DNA of 64,000 nt from Caldifermentibacillus hisashii (GCF_027568575.1 NZ_JANUVP010000013.1); one strand, 5' to 3'; positions 42,507 to 52,863 are shown, numbered from the stretch's first letter. Numbers and translations: made by a program. The notes: a model not told the origin generated them from the letters alone.

Positions 42507-44036
42507 ATGAATGACGTTATCACAACAAAAAATTTAAAGGAGGAAATTTTAAAAGGCGGTCATCCAAAGTATCACGAAAAAAACAAAGAACAAGGGAAAT
42601 TATTTGTCCGGGAACGACTAAAACTATTGTTCGATGACAATATTGAATTTGAAGACGGTTTATACGCAAATTGTTTGGCAGGTGACCTACCTGCAGATGG
42701 CGTAGTAACAGGAATTGGTAAAATCCACGGCCGCACGGTTTGTGTTATGGCTAATGACTCAACAGTAAAGGCAGGTTCCTGGGGGAAAAGAACAGTTGAA
42801 AAAATTATTCGTATTCAAGAAACAGCAGACAAACTAAATTGCCCGTTGTTTTATTTAGTTGATTCAGCAGGTGCCCGGATTACCGATCAAATAGAAATGT
42901 TTCCGGGCAGACGCGGGGCAGGGCGTATTTTTTATAATCAAGTTAAACTATCCGGAAAGATTCCGCAAATTTGTATTTTATTCGGCCCATCCGCGGCGGG
43001 CGGTGCCTACATCCCGGCATTCTGCGATATTGTGATTATGGTAGAGGGCAATGCCTCCATGTACTTAGGTTCCCCCCGTATGGCGGAAATGGTCATTGGA
43101 GAAAAAGTAGATTTAGAGACAATGGGCGGGGCAAAAATGCATTGTACGATATCCGGATGTGGAGACGTCTTAGCGAAAACCGAAGAAGAAGCCATTCGTT
43201 ATGCTCGAAATTATATCCGTTACTTCCCAAACAACTATCGGGAAAAACCAAAAGCAGAAGCGCCAAAACCGCCGGCTAATTTTAAAAAAGAAATAGATGA
43301 ACTGATACCAAAAAATCAAAACACGCCATTTAATATGTACGATTTGATTGACTGTATGATTGATGAAGACTCTTTCTGTGAGATAAAGAAACTATTTGCA
43401 CCTGAAATCATTACCGGTTTGGCACGTATGGACGGTCAGCCGGTTGGCATCATTGCGAACCAGCCGCGTGTAAAAGGCGGGGTTTTGTTCCACGATTCAG
43501 CAGATAAAGCGGCAAAATTCATTAGCCTATGCGATGCTTTCAATATTCCCTTGATTTTTTTGGCAGATGTACCGGGATTTATGATTGGCACACAAGTAGA
43601 AAAAGCAGGCATCATTCGCCATGGTGCGAAAATGATTTTTGCCATGAGTGAAGCAACCGTTCCAAAGTTAACGGTTATTGTTAGAAAAGCATATGGTGCC
43701 GGGTTATATGCCATGGCAGGTCCCGCTTTTGAACCCGATTGCTGTATTGCCTTAACAACTGCGCAAATAGCGGTAATGGGTCCGGAAGCGGCGGTCAATG
43801 CGGTGTATGCCAATAAAATCGCGCAACTTCCAAAAGAAGAGCAAGCTGCATTCATTAATCAAAAACGGGAAGAATATCGTGAAGAAATTGATATTTATCG
43901 CCTTGCTTCCGAGTTAGTTGTTGATGATGTAATTGAACCGAATGAATTGCGATCCGCGTTAATATCACGATTACATGCTTATATGTCGAAGTATCAAGTA
44001 TTTACGGAACGAAAACATGGAGTTAGTCCGGTTTAA
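42507..44036 (+). CDS. yngE: acyl-CoA carboxylase, carboxyltransferase subunit
   Basis: 509 residues from ATG 42507 (AGGGGGAAG upstream). Two crotonase-like halves: N-terminal with LFYLVDSAGARITDQ and FGPSAAGGAYIPAFCD, C-terminal with FHDSADKAAKFISLCDAF, FLADVPGFMIGTQVE and RKAYGAGLYAMAGP, the acyl-CoA and biotin sites of AccD/PccB proteins. It completes 3-methylcrotonyl-CoA (or propionyl-like) carboxylation with the subunits upstream. Last gene of the operon; terminator at 44121. Confidence 0.93.
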   Translation: MNDVITTKNLKEEILKGGHPKYHEKNKEQGKLFVRERLKLLFDDNIEFEDGLYANCLAGDLPADGVVTGIGKIHGRTVCVMANDSTVKAGSWGKRTVEKIIRIQETADKLNCPLFYLVDSAGARITDQIEMFPGRRGAGRIFYNQVKLSGKIPQICILFGPSAAGGAYIPAFCDIVIMVEGNASMYLGSPRMAEMVIGEKVDLETMGGAKMHCTISGCGDVLAKTEEEAIRYARNYIRYFPNNYREKPKAEAPKPPANFKKEIDELIPKNQNTPFNMYDLIDCMIDEDSFCEIKKLFAPEIITGLARMDGQPVGIIANQPRVKGGVLFHDSADKAAKFISLCDAFNIPLIFLADVPGFMIGTQVEKAGIIRHGAKMIFAMSEATVPKLTVIVRKAYGAGLYAMAGPAFEPDCCIALTTAQIAVMGPEAAVNAVYANKIAQLPKEEQAAFINQKREEYREEIDIYRLASELVVDDVIEPNELRSALISRLHAYMSKYQVFTERKHGVSPV

Positions 44037-44120
44037 TAATAACATCCAAAAAGAACATGTTAACGAGCGCATACTTGTCCCGTACAAAATATGGTTATCG
44101 GGTAAATTTTTCGTAAAAAG

Positions 44121-44157
44121 AAAAAACCAGATCCCTATTTTAGCGGATCTGGTCTTT
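44121..44157. terminator. bidirectional terminator between yngE and the cystine-type symporter
   Basis: AACCAGATCC and GGATCTGGTC pair around CTATTTTAGC, with an A run on the left (T run on the minus strand) and a T-rich end on the right. Confidence 0.85.
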
Positions 44158-44162
44158 CTATA

Positions 44163-45554
44163 TTAAGCTTCTACAAAGTCATTGCGGCTTTTATCATTGT
44201 AGATATCTTTATTTAATTCACCGGTTATTTTACTTGTCAAAATACCGGACGTCATACTGCCGCTTACGTTTAAAGCGGTACGCCCCATGTCAATCAGCGG
44301 TTCAACCGAGATCAATAAACCGACAATCGCAATAGGAAGATTCAATACAGATAAAACAATTAACGATGCAAATGTTGCCCCGCCACCGACACCGGCGACA
44401 CCAAAAGAGCTAATGACAACAACGGCAATGACCGATAAAATGAAAGCCGGATTAAACGGGTCGATTCCTGCAGTCGGTGCAACCATAATGGCAAGCATCG
44501 CCGGATAAATGCCGGCACACCCGTTTTGCCCGATTGATAAACTAAACGGTCCGACGAAATTGGCAATAGCTTCAGAAACACCGAAACTGTCTGTCTGTGT
44601 TTTTATGTTCAATGGCAAAGTCCCGGCACTGGAGCGGGATGTAAAGGCAAATGTCAAAGTCGGAAACGCCTTTTTCATATAGGTAACCGGACTTAATTTT
44701 ACCAGACTAATCAATAATAAATGAACAAGGAACATGACAATAATGGCAACATAAGAAGCGACGACAAATTTACCGAGTTTTACGATTGCCCCATAGTCAC
44801 TTGTAGCCGTCATTTTTGTCATTAAAGCCAAAACGCCATATGGTGTTAACCGTAAAATTAATGTGACAATCCGCATGGTAATGGCATATAAAGCTTCAAC
44901 AATTTTTCTGAAAAGTTCAGCTGGCTCCGGTTGTTTTCTTCTTACACCTAAATAAGCAATTCCTACAAAGGATGCAAAAATAACGACAGCGATTGTTGAT
45001 GTCGGTCGTGAACCAGTCAAATCATCAAAAGGATTTGCCGGAATAAATGAAAGAATTTGTTGTGGAATGGTCATATCTTGAACCATTTTTACATTTTCAG
45101 TCAAAGCTTCATTCCGTGCATTTTCAGCTTCTCCGGCAGTCAGTTCAGTCCCTTGTAAACCGAAACCGAGGGCTGAGGCAATCCCGATGGCTGCAGCAAT
45201 CCCGGTTGTAACGAGTAAAATCCCAATACCCAAGAAACTGATTTTGCCAAGATTTTTCGTCAATTGCACTTTCGTAAATGCCCCAACAATAGAAATAAAA
45301 ACGAGCGGCATAACGATCATTTGCAATAATTTTACATAACCGGATCCGACAATATTAAACCAGTCAATTGTTTGCGTCGTAATATTCGATGTTGTTCCGT
45401 AAAGCAAGTGAATAATAAATCCGAAAACAATTCCAAGCCCAAGCCCGGTAAAAACACGTTTTGAAAAAGATACATGCTTCTTTTGCATCGTGAATAAAAG
45501 AGCAATTAAGGCAAAAAGAGCGATAATATTTATAATAACAAGTAAAGTATCCAT
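44163..45554 (-). CDS. tcyP: L-cystine/dicarboxylate-type sodium symporter (TcyP-like)
   Basis: 463 residues. DAACS family: LLQMIVMPLVFISIVGAF, FTSRSSAGTLPLNIK (serine-rich re-entrant loop HP1), and SVEPLIDMGRTALNVSGSMTS (HP2 and substrate site), with the extra length and periplasmic region of the TcyP/YhcL branch. Imports L-cystine in B. subtilis. CymR or S-box control was not seen upstream. Monocistronic. Confidence 0.88.
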   Translation of the reverse strand: MDTLLVIINIIALFALIALLFTMQKKHVSFSKRVFTGLGLGIVFGFIIHLLYGTTSNITTQTIDWFNIVGSGYVKLLQMIVMPLVFISIVGAFTKVQLTKNLGKISFLGIGILLVTTGIAAAIGIASALGFGLQGTELTAGEAENARNEALTENVKMVQDMTIPQQILSFIPANPFDDLTGSRPTSTIAVVIFASFVGIAYLGVRRKQPEPAELFRKIVEALYAITMRIVTLILRLTPYGVLALMTKMTATSDYGAIVKLGKFVVASYVAIIVMFLVHLLLISLVKLSPVTYMKKAFPTLTFAFTSRSSAGTLPLNIKTQTDSFGVSEAIANFVGPFSLSIGQNGCAGIYPAMLAIMVAPTAGIDPFNPAFILSVIAVVVISSFGVAGVGGGATFASLIVLSVLNLPIAIVGLLISVEPLIDMGRTALNVSGSMTSGILTSKITGELNKDIYNDKSRNDFVEA

Positions 45555-45715
45555 GATAGCCCCCTCTATACTGACTCATTAATAAATGATCAGTAGTTTT
45601 TCCTTTTTAAGGTACATATATTATAATACCTTAAATCCGATTGGTAAAGTAAGAGATAAAAAATTACAACAAAGACGGGGATGCATTTTTTCATTTTTGG
45701 CAAAAAGGTTATCAA

Positions 45716-46723
45716 TTAACTTTTATACTTTAAAAAATAGCTTTCATCCATTTTTCGATCCAGTCGCTCCACCATTGATTTCGTAAATAAATCAATTTCA
45801 ACGGCATACTTTGGTCGGTTTTTCACTTCAATAAAAATTTTCCCAATATATTCACCGACAGTTCCAAGGGCAATGAGTTGAAGAGAACCGAGTACCCAAA
45901 GGGAAAGGACAGTGCCATTCAAACCAAATATAGCATGGTTGAAAATAGTAAAGCTGCCTAAAAGTATACTGACAGAAAATAAGATGATTCCAAGTATCGT
46001 TATAAATCGGATGGGGCGTACACTAAATGAAGTAAGTCCGTCTAAAGCAAAGGAAATCATTTTTCTCAAAGGATATTTTGTCTTCCCGGCCAGCCGTTCT
46101 TTCCGGTCGTAAAATACTTTTGTGGATCGGAAACCAAGTAAAGGGAGAATCCCCCTTAAAAAGAGATTATTCTCCGGATAACGGGCTAACTCATCTAATG
46201 CACGTTTACTTAATAAGCGGAAATCGGCATGGTTATAAACAAGGTCAATACCTAACTTTTTCATCATGCGATAAAATCCTTGGGCGGTTGTTCGTTTAAA
46301 AAAGGAATCTGTGTCCCGCCGTTTCCGAACACCATAAACAATTTCGTAGCCTTCATGGTAATTTTTCATAAACTCTTTGATAACACCGACATCATCTTGC
46401 AAATCGGCATCAATGGAAATGGCACAATCACATTTTTCCCTTGCTTTTAAATAACCGGCCAAGAGCGCCTTTTGATGACCGACATTGCGGGCTAATTTAA
46501 TCCCTGTCACAAACTGGTTCCGCACACTTTCCATGGCAATCATCATCCAGGTCCGATCTGTACTGCCATCATCGACAAAAAGAATTCGACTATGTTTTCC
46601 GATCAATTTTTCCTCACATAGCTCATTCATTAATCCGGTTAATTGTTTAATTGTTTCCGGCAAAACTTCCTCTTCATTAAAACAAGGTACGATGATTGTC
46701 AGCATTGGTAACCGTTTATCCAC
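45716..46723 (-). CDS. ykoT: GT2 polyprenyl-phosphate glycosyltransferase (YkoT/CsbB-like)
   Basis: 335 residues. GT-A domain about 1-225: IIVPCFNEEEVLPETIKQL, the metal-binding SIDADLQDD, and HADFRLLSKRALDEL; then two C-terminal helices (about 232-255 and 265-290). CsbB, YkcC and YkoT enzymes load a sugar onto undecaprenyl phosphate. It sits 1 nt after the large membrane protein gene, the ykoS-ykoT arrangement of B. subtilis. Confidence 0.85.
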   Translation of the reverse strand: MDKRLPMLTIIVPCFNEEEVLPETIKQLTGLMNELCEEKLIGKHSRILFVDDGSTDRTWMMIAMESVRNQFVTGIKLARNVGHQKALLAGYLKAREKCDCAISIDADLQDDVGVIKEFMKNYHEGYEIVYGVRKRRDTDSFFKRTTAQGFYRMMKKLGIDLVYNHADFRLLSKRALDELARYPENNLFLRGILPLLGFRSTKVFYDRKERLAGKTKYPLRKMISFALDGLTSFSVRPIRFITILGIILFSVSILLGSFTIFNHAIFGLNGTVLSLWVLGSLQLIALGTVGEYIGKIFIEVKNRPKYAVEIDLFTKSMVERLDRKMDESYFLKYKS

Positions 46724-46724
46724 T

Positions 46725-48431
46725 TTAGATGTCCTCCTTAGCTGTTTCTTCCGGTAATGTTACGGCATATAAATAAATTTTCCAATACGATAAATCGTCC
46801 TCAAAACTTTTTACCAAAGCTAAATGATTTTCTGCAGCATTGTCAATCGGAACACTTGAAAAAAGGTAGCGTCCGCCCATTTCATAAAACACCGCTGTGT
46901 CCAAGTGTAAATTTGTAATCCGCTTTTTTGAGCTTTTCTTATAATCAAATTTTTTCCCTAGTTCATCGACAAAAATGTAGCACCGGCTGCCCCACTCATC
47001 AAAATAGCGTTGTAAGGTTTTATTTTTTTCCAGTTCATATCTTATTATTTTTCTAAACTGATATTTATATGTAAGCGGGTAAAAATTATTATATGTATCA
47101 AGGGTGTAAAAGCCGTTGTACTGAGCGACCGCCGGATGGAGTCCGATGCTGGCCACACGGTAAGAAGATTTAGGTTTACCGATATATTGATCGATGTCAG
47201 AAAAAAGCTTTTCGGCATAAAATTCCTCGAATGTCGGTGTATGGTGAATAAAACGATAATGAATTTCTTCATTGAAAGGAACGAGAACAATAATTTGTGC
47301 AACTACAGCTATCTTCACAAGCCGCCGCAAACCAATTTTCCATAAATATGAACACCCGATGGCAAAAGATAAATAAATGATCAATGGCCGCAAAAAATGA
47401 AATCGGGCAAAATTAAACGTGTTGAAAATATCATACCTTTGCTTCAACGGAATCCATAAATTGTTAAACCAAAGAGCGTACCAAAGAGAAAGCAAATAGT
47501 TTAGTACAAGTAAAAAAATAAATAATTTTTCTTTACGCCACTCTTTTCGATAAATCATTAGGATAAGTGCAATGAACAGAATCGGTATTATGACGATTGT
47601 ATGTACGGTCATTACATGGGTGTGACCAAGCAAAAAATTTTTTAAGGACAATCGCAGAGACCGAAAAAAATCATGACGAGAAGAAATAAATTCGACGCGA
47701 TGACTGATATCTTCACTGAAAATTGTTGAATAGACAAGTCGGTACTCAACGAAAAGAAAAACAGAACCCATGAAAGCAATGCTACCAAGAAATCGCCAGT
47801 TTATTTGTCTTGTTTTGAATAAGTCGTATAACCATAAAAAACTTACCGCAACCAAAAAAAAGAAAAAACCGAGCACAAGGCCGGAGTAAAAAGGGAGTAA
47901 ACCAAGCGTTAACCACTCTTTCCATGTGTCTTTACCCGAGCGAATTTTTAAAAAAGCCCATAAAGCGAGCGGGTGCCCCAATGTACATAACATCCCGGAT
48001 GGCCAAAACGGTGTTAGGGCAAAAGCAAGGGAAACACCGATTCGAATCATGCGCCCGTCGTCTGATTTGATGAAAAATTCTTTGAGCAACAAATACATCC
48101 CGAGAAAGGCAAAAACTCTGGTGATTGTTTGACTAAGGGCATAGGCGGTCATTGTTGGAAAAAGTGCGTGGAGCCAGACAATTCCGCTCCATTCTGAACC
48201 AAAGGCGTAGCGGGGCAAACCGTTAATCACTTGTGGAATAACGGCATTAACCGGTCCAAACATTTCCCCGCTGTTTACAAGTACTTTATACCAAGCAAGA
48301 TTGGAATCGAGATTATCATGAACACGAATGTGTGCATGTTCACCAAGTAGAAACAGTGGAGCAACAAAGAGAAAAATACAAAGATAGGCGATGAAAAGTC
48401 CTCTCTTTTCCAAGGCGTAGTTAAAATCCAT
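46725..48431 (-). CDS. ykoS: large multi-pass membrane protein, YkoS-like (DUF6044 type)
   Basis: 568 residues with roughly 11-12 hydrophobic helices up to about residue 400, then a hydrophilic extracellular C-terminal part. HIRVHDNLDSNLAWYKVL near the N-terminus is a conserved acidic extracellular loop typical of GT-C-like enzymes of this group. Such proteins are thought to transfer sugar from a lipid carrier to a wall or lipoteichoic polymer outside the cell, with the YkoT-type enzyme providing the donor. The acceptor is not known. Confidence 0.78.
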   Translation of the reverse strand: MDFNYALEKRGLFIAYLCIFLFVAPLFLLGEHAHIRVHDNLDSNLAWYKVLVNSGEMFGPVNAVIPQVINGLPRYAFGSEWSGIVWLHALFPTMTAYALSQTITRVFAFLGMYLLLKEFFIKSDDGRMIRIGVSLAFALTPFWPSGMLCTLGHPLALWAFLKIRSGKDTWKEWLTLGLLPFYSGLVLGFFFFLVAVSFLWLYDLFKTRQINWRFLGSIAFMGSVFLFVEYRLVYSTIFSEDISHRVEFISSRHDFFRSLRLSLKNFLLGHTHVMTVHTIVIIPILFIALILMIYRKEWRKEKLFIFLLVLNYLLSLWYALWFNNLWIPLKQRYDIFNTFNFARFHFLRPLIIYLSFAIGCSYLWKIGLRRLVKIAVVAQIIVLVPFNEEIHYRFIHHTPTFEEFYAEKLFSDIDQYIGKPKSSYRVASIGLHPAVAQYNGFYTLDTYNNFYPLTYKYQFRKIIRYELEKNKTLQRYFDEWGSRCYIFVDELGKKFDYKKSSKKRITNLHLDTAVFYEMGGRYLFSSVPIDNAAENHLALVKSFEDDLSYWKIYLYAVTLPEETAKEDI

Positions 48432-48651
48432 TGTAAATCCCTTCCTGAAAAGCGTATTCGTGAAATCAATCCCCTTTTACTATTCCCAACCGGCTTTTTC
48501 CTATACAGGATAAATATGGTTTAAGAGTAGAACGGGTGAGAAAGCCTTTTTTCGCTTCTTGATGTTCGCCAAAAAAATTTTCTTGTTGTGGCCCATTTTC
48601 GGAAGCTTTCCTTGTGCCGTTATACTTTGAATTTATTTTTTCAAAGCCCAT

Positions 48652-48698
48652 AAAAAAAGATTGCCCCTTAGAGCTCCCTAAATTGGGGAGGGACAATC
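48652..48698 (-). terminator. terminator of the universal stress protein gene
   Basis: On the minus strand, GATTGTCCCT pairs with AGGGGCAATC (one G-U) and CTCCC with GGGAG inside; a run of T follows. It ends transcripts coming from uspA. The rest of 48432-48748 shows no gene. Confidence 0.88.
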
Positions 48699-48748
48699 AG
48701 AATAAAACCTTAAAGAAACGAAAGGAATTTTGCCGTTTTAAGGGAAAA

Positions 48749-49174
48749 CTAAGGCACAATCGTTACCGGGCATGGTGTTAGTTGCAAAACACCAATACTC
48801 ACACTGCCGAGGACGGCGCTTTTTACCGGCCCCATACCGCGAGAGCCCATGACAATCTGATGCGCATTTAGTTCTTTTGCCAGTTTGGTGATTTCGACTT
48901 TTGGAATGCCAATGCGAACAATTTTCTCTACTTGCACATCTTCCTCACTTATCAATTCGGAGGCCTTTTCCAAAATTTCGTCAGCCATTTGTTGAAGATA
49001 TTGTTGAATTTCCCCCTTTGCAATAAACCGTTGAATATTTGGAGTAAACAAATTTGGTTGGACATTTACGATTACAATTTCCCCATCCATTTCTTTGGCA
49101 ATCTTTAAGGCAAATTGAAGCGCGTGATGTGAATGAATGGAATCATCAATCGGAACAATTATTTTTTTACTCAT
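48749..49174 (-). CDS. universal stress protein UspA family
   Basis: 141 residues, one Usp domain. IIVPIDDSIHSHHALQFAL at the start and the ATP-binding G-2X-G-9X-G-S motif in GSRGMGPVKSAVLGSVS near the end. Cytosolic nucleotide-binding stress protein; specific role not known. Own terminator on the minus strand. Confidence 0.92.
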   Translation of the reverse strand: MSKKIIVPIDDSIHSHHALQFALKIAKEMDGEIVIVNVQPNLFTPNIQRFIAKGEIQQYLQQMADEILEKASELISEEDVQVEKIVRIGIPKVEITKLAKELNAHQIVMGSRGMGPVKSAVLGSVSIGVLQLTPCPVTIVP

Positions 49175-49415
49175 TTTGTCGGGGACTAGCCCTTCTCCCT
49201 CCCATCAAGTAAATTAAGGGCAAAAAGTTGCTCCCTACTGACAATATTCAACAAATTCTGCTGTAAACCCTTTTATTTCTCTAAAATTTCACAAAATCAT
49301 CGAAATTTCCACAGTAGCAAAATGTTTTATTACAATAAATGAATATGATAAAATATTGAAGAATAGGTTAAAATTTATACATATAGTATCGACTAAAGGA
49401 GAAGTGATTGTACTT

Positions 49416-50747
49416 TTGGACAGTCTGTGGGTTTCAATTATTATTATTCTTATATTAATCCTTGCTAATGGAATATTTTCCATGACGGAGATTGCTATTG
49501 TAACATCAAGAAAAGCTAGACTGGAGAAACTGGAAGAGGACGGAAACAGGAAAGCGAAATATGCTTTAAAATTAGCCGAAAATCCGAATCAGTTACTGTC
49601 GACCATTCAAATCGGAATTACCTTAATCGGCGTCGTTACAGGTGCTTTTGGTGGTGCAACAATTGCAGAACAATTATCTGTTTATGTGGATAAAGTTGCA
49701 TTTTTACATCCTTATAGTTATCAATTAAGTTTTATCCTTGTGATTGGGTTAACTACCTATTTGTCGTTGATCATCGGTGAACTTGTTCCAAAAAGATTAG
49801 GAATGTCAAATCCGGAAAAGGTGGCATTGCTTGTTGCCAAACCGATGTATTATTTTGCGAAAATTGGCAAACCGCTTATATGGACCTTAAGTAAATCTAC
49901 CGAATTTGTATTAAAAGTATTAGGGGTAAAGCCGAAAAACCAACCGGATGTTACGGAGGAGGAAATTACCCAACTAATCGAACAAGGTGTATACAGCGGT
50001 GTAGTTGAGGAAATCGAACAGGATATGGTTGAACAGATTTTTTATTTGGGTGATAAACGGCTCGGCGATATTTTAACACCACGGACACAAATTGTATGGA
50101 TTGATATTGAAAAACCGTTTGAAGAAAATATTAAGAGAATGAATGAAAGTAATCATTCCCGCTTTCCTGTGGGGAAGGGGAGTTTGGATAATTTCCTTGG
50201 AATTATTCATACAAAGGATGTATTTGCCAAGTTATCAGAAAATAAACCGTTCGACCTGTCAGAGTGCATCAAAGATACCATCGTATTGCCTGAACCGATG
50301 AAAGTTTTCCAAGCATTAGAAGCGTTGAAAAAATCTGGTCAGCATGAAGCGATTGTTATTGATGAATATGGCGGAATCGAAGGCTATGTAACCATTTATG
50401 ATTTTATGGAAAATATTGTCGGGGACTTACCGCAAAATGAAGATGAGGAAGAACCGCAAATTGTCCAAAGAAGTGAAAATACATGGTTGGCGGACGGGTT
50501 AATTTCCATAGATCAATTTCGGCGCTACTTTGACTTGGAGGACGAGCCAAGTTTGCGTGGCGGTAACAATTTCCATACACTCGGCGGGTTTATAACGATG
50601 AGCCTCGGGGACATTCCAAAAATAAAAGATACAGTAGAAATTGAAGATTTAATTTTGGAAGTTGTCGATATGGACCATGTACGTGTCGATAAAGTACTAG
50701 TTACCAGAGTCGAGAAAGATGAAGATGAAGAAGAAGACGATTTTTAA
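49416..50747 (+). CDS. CNNM/CBS-pair transporter-like protein (hemolysin C family)
   Basis: 443 residues from a TTG at 49416, which gives the usual MDSLWVSIIIILILILANG start; AAGGAG lies somewhat far upstream and the frame is open from an ATG at 49356. CNNM membrane domain with four helices to about residue 150, then a CBS pair (LTPRTQIVWIDIEKPFEENI, and VFQALEALKKSGQHEAIVID then EYGG), then a CorC_HlyC domain from about 350. Related proteins act in magnesium or other cation efflux. The C-terminus is very acidic (EKDEDEEEDDF). Confidence 0.9.
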   Translation: MDSLWVSIIIILILILANGIFSMTEIAIVTSRKARLEKLEEDGNRKAKYALKLAENPNQLLSTIQIGITLIGVVTGAFGGATIAEQLSVYVDKVAFLHPYSYQLSFILVIGLTTYLSLIIGELVPKRLGMSNPEKVALLVAKPMYYFAKIGKPLIWTLSKSTEFVLKVLGVKPKNQPDVTEEEITQLIEQGVYSGVVEEIEQDMVEQIFYLGDKRLGDILTPRTQIVWIDIEKPFEENIKRMNESNHSRFPVGKGSLDNFLGIIHTKDVFAKLSENKPFDLSECIKDTIVLPEPMKVFQALEALKKSGQHEAIVIDEYGGIEGYVTIYDFMENIVGDLPQNEDEEEPQIVQRSENTWLADGLISIDQFRRYFDLEDEPSLRGGNNFHTLGGFITMSLGDIPKIKDTVEIEDLILEVVDMDHVRVDKVLVTRVEKDEDEEEDDF

Positions 50748-50853
50748 ATAAAAGGAACTTGGGTGCTCGGGTCTATAGGGACTCGTGACTCGGATTCCCT
50801 TGTGCCTAAACTGAATATTTAACTAGGTCGATTTAAACCCTTCTTAATGAGAT

Positions 50854-50890
50854 AAAACCCATTCCAAAACAAGCGGAATGGGTTTATTTG
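50854..50890 (+). terminator. terminator after the CNNM/CBS gene
   Basis: AAACCCATTCC and GGAATGGGTTT pair around AAAACAAGC, followed by ATTTGTT. Confidence 0.85.
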
Positions 50891-51198
50891 TTATGTAAGA
50901 ATAATTTTGCATGACAATCATAAAAATTGTTGCTCACAAAAAATTCAAAAATCATTTTCAAGTCCTCATAAATATAACATTATTTAAATTCACAACCAAT
51001 ATAATAAAATAAATTAATTGTTAAAGCAGTTTACAAGTAATAGTATAATAGTTTATAATATTTAAACATAACCTGCAGCCAAAATTATATTAATATAGCT
51101 TAATAACAGACTAGGAAATCTGAATACTGTATATGTTTTGATTAATTTTGGCCCAGTTGTTTTAACAATATTATATTGAGATAAAAGGGGGATCTATA
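50891..51198. other. AT-rich upstream region of the second oppA, no gene seen
   Basis: Roughly 300 nt, very AT-rich, with no open frame that has a ribosome binding site. The oppA2 promoter must lie here; I could not pick one over the others. AAAAGGGGG precedes the oppA2 ATG. Confidence 0.35.
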
Positions 51199-52863
51199 AT
51201 GAAAATCAAAAAATGGTCTCTACTATTTTTGGCCGGTATGTTGGTTGCTTTTCTTGCGGCATGTTCCGGTGATAAGGCAGAAGAGACAAAAGGAACGGCA
51301 GACAATAAATCAAATAGCGGGTCCGAAAAAGTTCTTAATTTCATCAATCCGGAAGCCATTCCATCTATGGACCCGGCACTTGCTACGGATGAATCTTCAT
51401 TTGTTTATTTAGCAGCAACAATGGAAGGTTTATACCGCTTGGATAAGGACACGAAACCGGTACCCGGGATTGCCATTGATCATGAGGTTAGTCCGGACGG
51501 TTTAACTTGGACGTTCAAACTCCGAGATGATGCTGTTTGGGAAAATGGAGATCCGGTAACAGCAAATGATTTCGTATACGCTTGGAGACGTGCCGTTGAT
51601 CCTGCGACCGGTTCTGAATATGGTCCATATATGATGAACGGGGTTATCAAAAATGCGACTGCAATCAGTAAAGGAGAAATGGCGCCTGATCAGTTAGGTG
51701 TAAGAGCAGAAGACGATTATACATTAATTGTAGAATTAGAAAATCCGACACCTTATTTTGAATCATTAACGACTTTTGGAACATTCTTGCCACTAAATCA
51801 AAAATTTGTTGAAGAACAAGGCGATAAATTTGCAACAAGCTCTGATACTTTACTGGCAAATGGTCCATATACAATTAAAGATTGGAAAAGCACAAGCAAC
51901 TCATGGAATCTAGTAAAAAATGATAAATATTGGGATGCGAAAACTGTAAAAATGGATAAACTTACATTCAAGGTTGTGAAAGATCCGCAAACGGCAGTAA
52001 ATCTATATGAAGAAAATTCCGTTGACCGGGTAGACTTAACATCCGACCTCGTTGACCAATATACTTCAAATGATGACTATACAGTAACGCCGGATACATT
52101 TGTCTATTTTATTAAGTTCAACCAAACAAAAAGTGAAGCCTTAGCCAATACAAATATTCGTGCAGCAATCAGCAGAGCATTTGATAAAAAAGCGCTGGTT
52201 GAAGAAATCCTTAACAATGGATCCATTGTTGCTAACGGACTTGTTCCAAAAGACTTCACACCAATGCCGGATTCCGGTAAAGATTTCCGGGAAGTGAGCG
52301 GCGACTTGATGAAATATGATTTGGATGCCGCAAAACAATTCTGGGCAAAAGGTTTAGAGGAACTCGGAACAGACAAAGTGGAATTAGAATTGTTGGCAGA
52401 TGATGATGCAACAACAAAAATTATGGTGGAATATATTGCCAATCAGCTAGAAACAAATTTGGAAGGCTTAACGGTTAAAATTAAGCAAGTACCGAAAGAA
52501 CAACGGCTTGATTTAGATACAAATATGGATTATCAAATGCAAGTTTCCAGATGGGGTCCGGACTTCCTTGATCCGTACACATATATGAATTTATGGACAA
52601 CAGATAGCGGTAATAACTGGATGGGTTATTCAAATCCAAAATATGATGAACTGGTTAAAGCGACCGTAACAACGCTGGCAACTGACAATGATGCCCGCTA
52701 TCAAAATTTCTTGGAAGCTGAAAAAATTCTATTTGAAGATGCAGCAATTGCACCAATCTATCAAGCTTCAAGAGCACAATTAATTTCACCGCGAGTAAAA
52801 GGCGTTTTCATCAATCCATTTGGTGCCACATATGAATACAAATGGGCAGATGTAGCCGAATAA
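51199..52863 (+). CDS. second oligopeptide-binding lipoprotein, orphan
   Basis: 554 residues. Lipobox with Cys22 (FLAACSGD), then the SBP_bac_5 pattern WTFKLRDDAVWENGDPVTANDF and RRAVDPATGSEYGPYMMNGV, closely matching OppA at 9943-11613 along its whole length. No permease or ATPase genes next to it; a terminator follows directly. It probably feeds the OppBCDF channel with different peptide preference, as multiple binding proteins do in other Firmicutes. Confidence 0.92.
   Translation: MKIKKWSLLFLAGMLVAFLAACSGDKAEETKGTADNKSNSGSEKVLNFINPEAIPSMDPALATDESSFVYLAATMEGLYRLDKDTKPVPGIAIDHEVSPDGLTWTFKLRDDAVWENGDPVTANDFVYAWRRAVDPATGSEYGPYMMNGVIKNATAISKGEMAPDQLGVRAEDDYTLIVELENPTPYFESLTTFGTFLPLNQKFVEEQGDKFATSSDTLLANGPYTIKDWKSTSNSWNLVKNDKYWDAKTVKMDKLTFKVVKDPQTAVNLYEENSVDRVDLTSDLVDQYTSNDDYTVTPDTFVYFIKFNQTKSEALANTNIRAAISRAFDKKALVEEILNNGSIVANGLVPKDFTPMPDSGKDFREVSGDLMKYDLDAAKQFWAKGLEELGTDKVELELLADDDATTKIMVEYIANQLETNLEGLTVKIKQVPKEQRLDLDTNMDYQMQVSRWGPDFLDPYTYMNLWTTDSGNNWMGYSNPKYDELVKATVTTLATDNDARYQNFLEAEKILFEDAAIAPIYQASRAQLISPRVKGVFINPFGATYEYKWADVAE

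Noticed and set aside
48466..48696. 76-codon minus-strand frame upstream of the YkoS-like gene
   Set aside because: It covers the terminator hairpin of the stress protein gene and matches no family.
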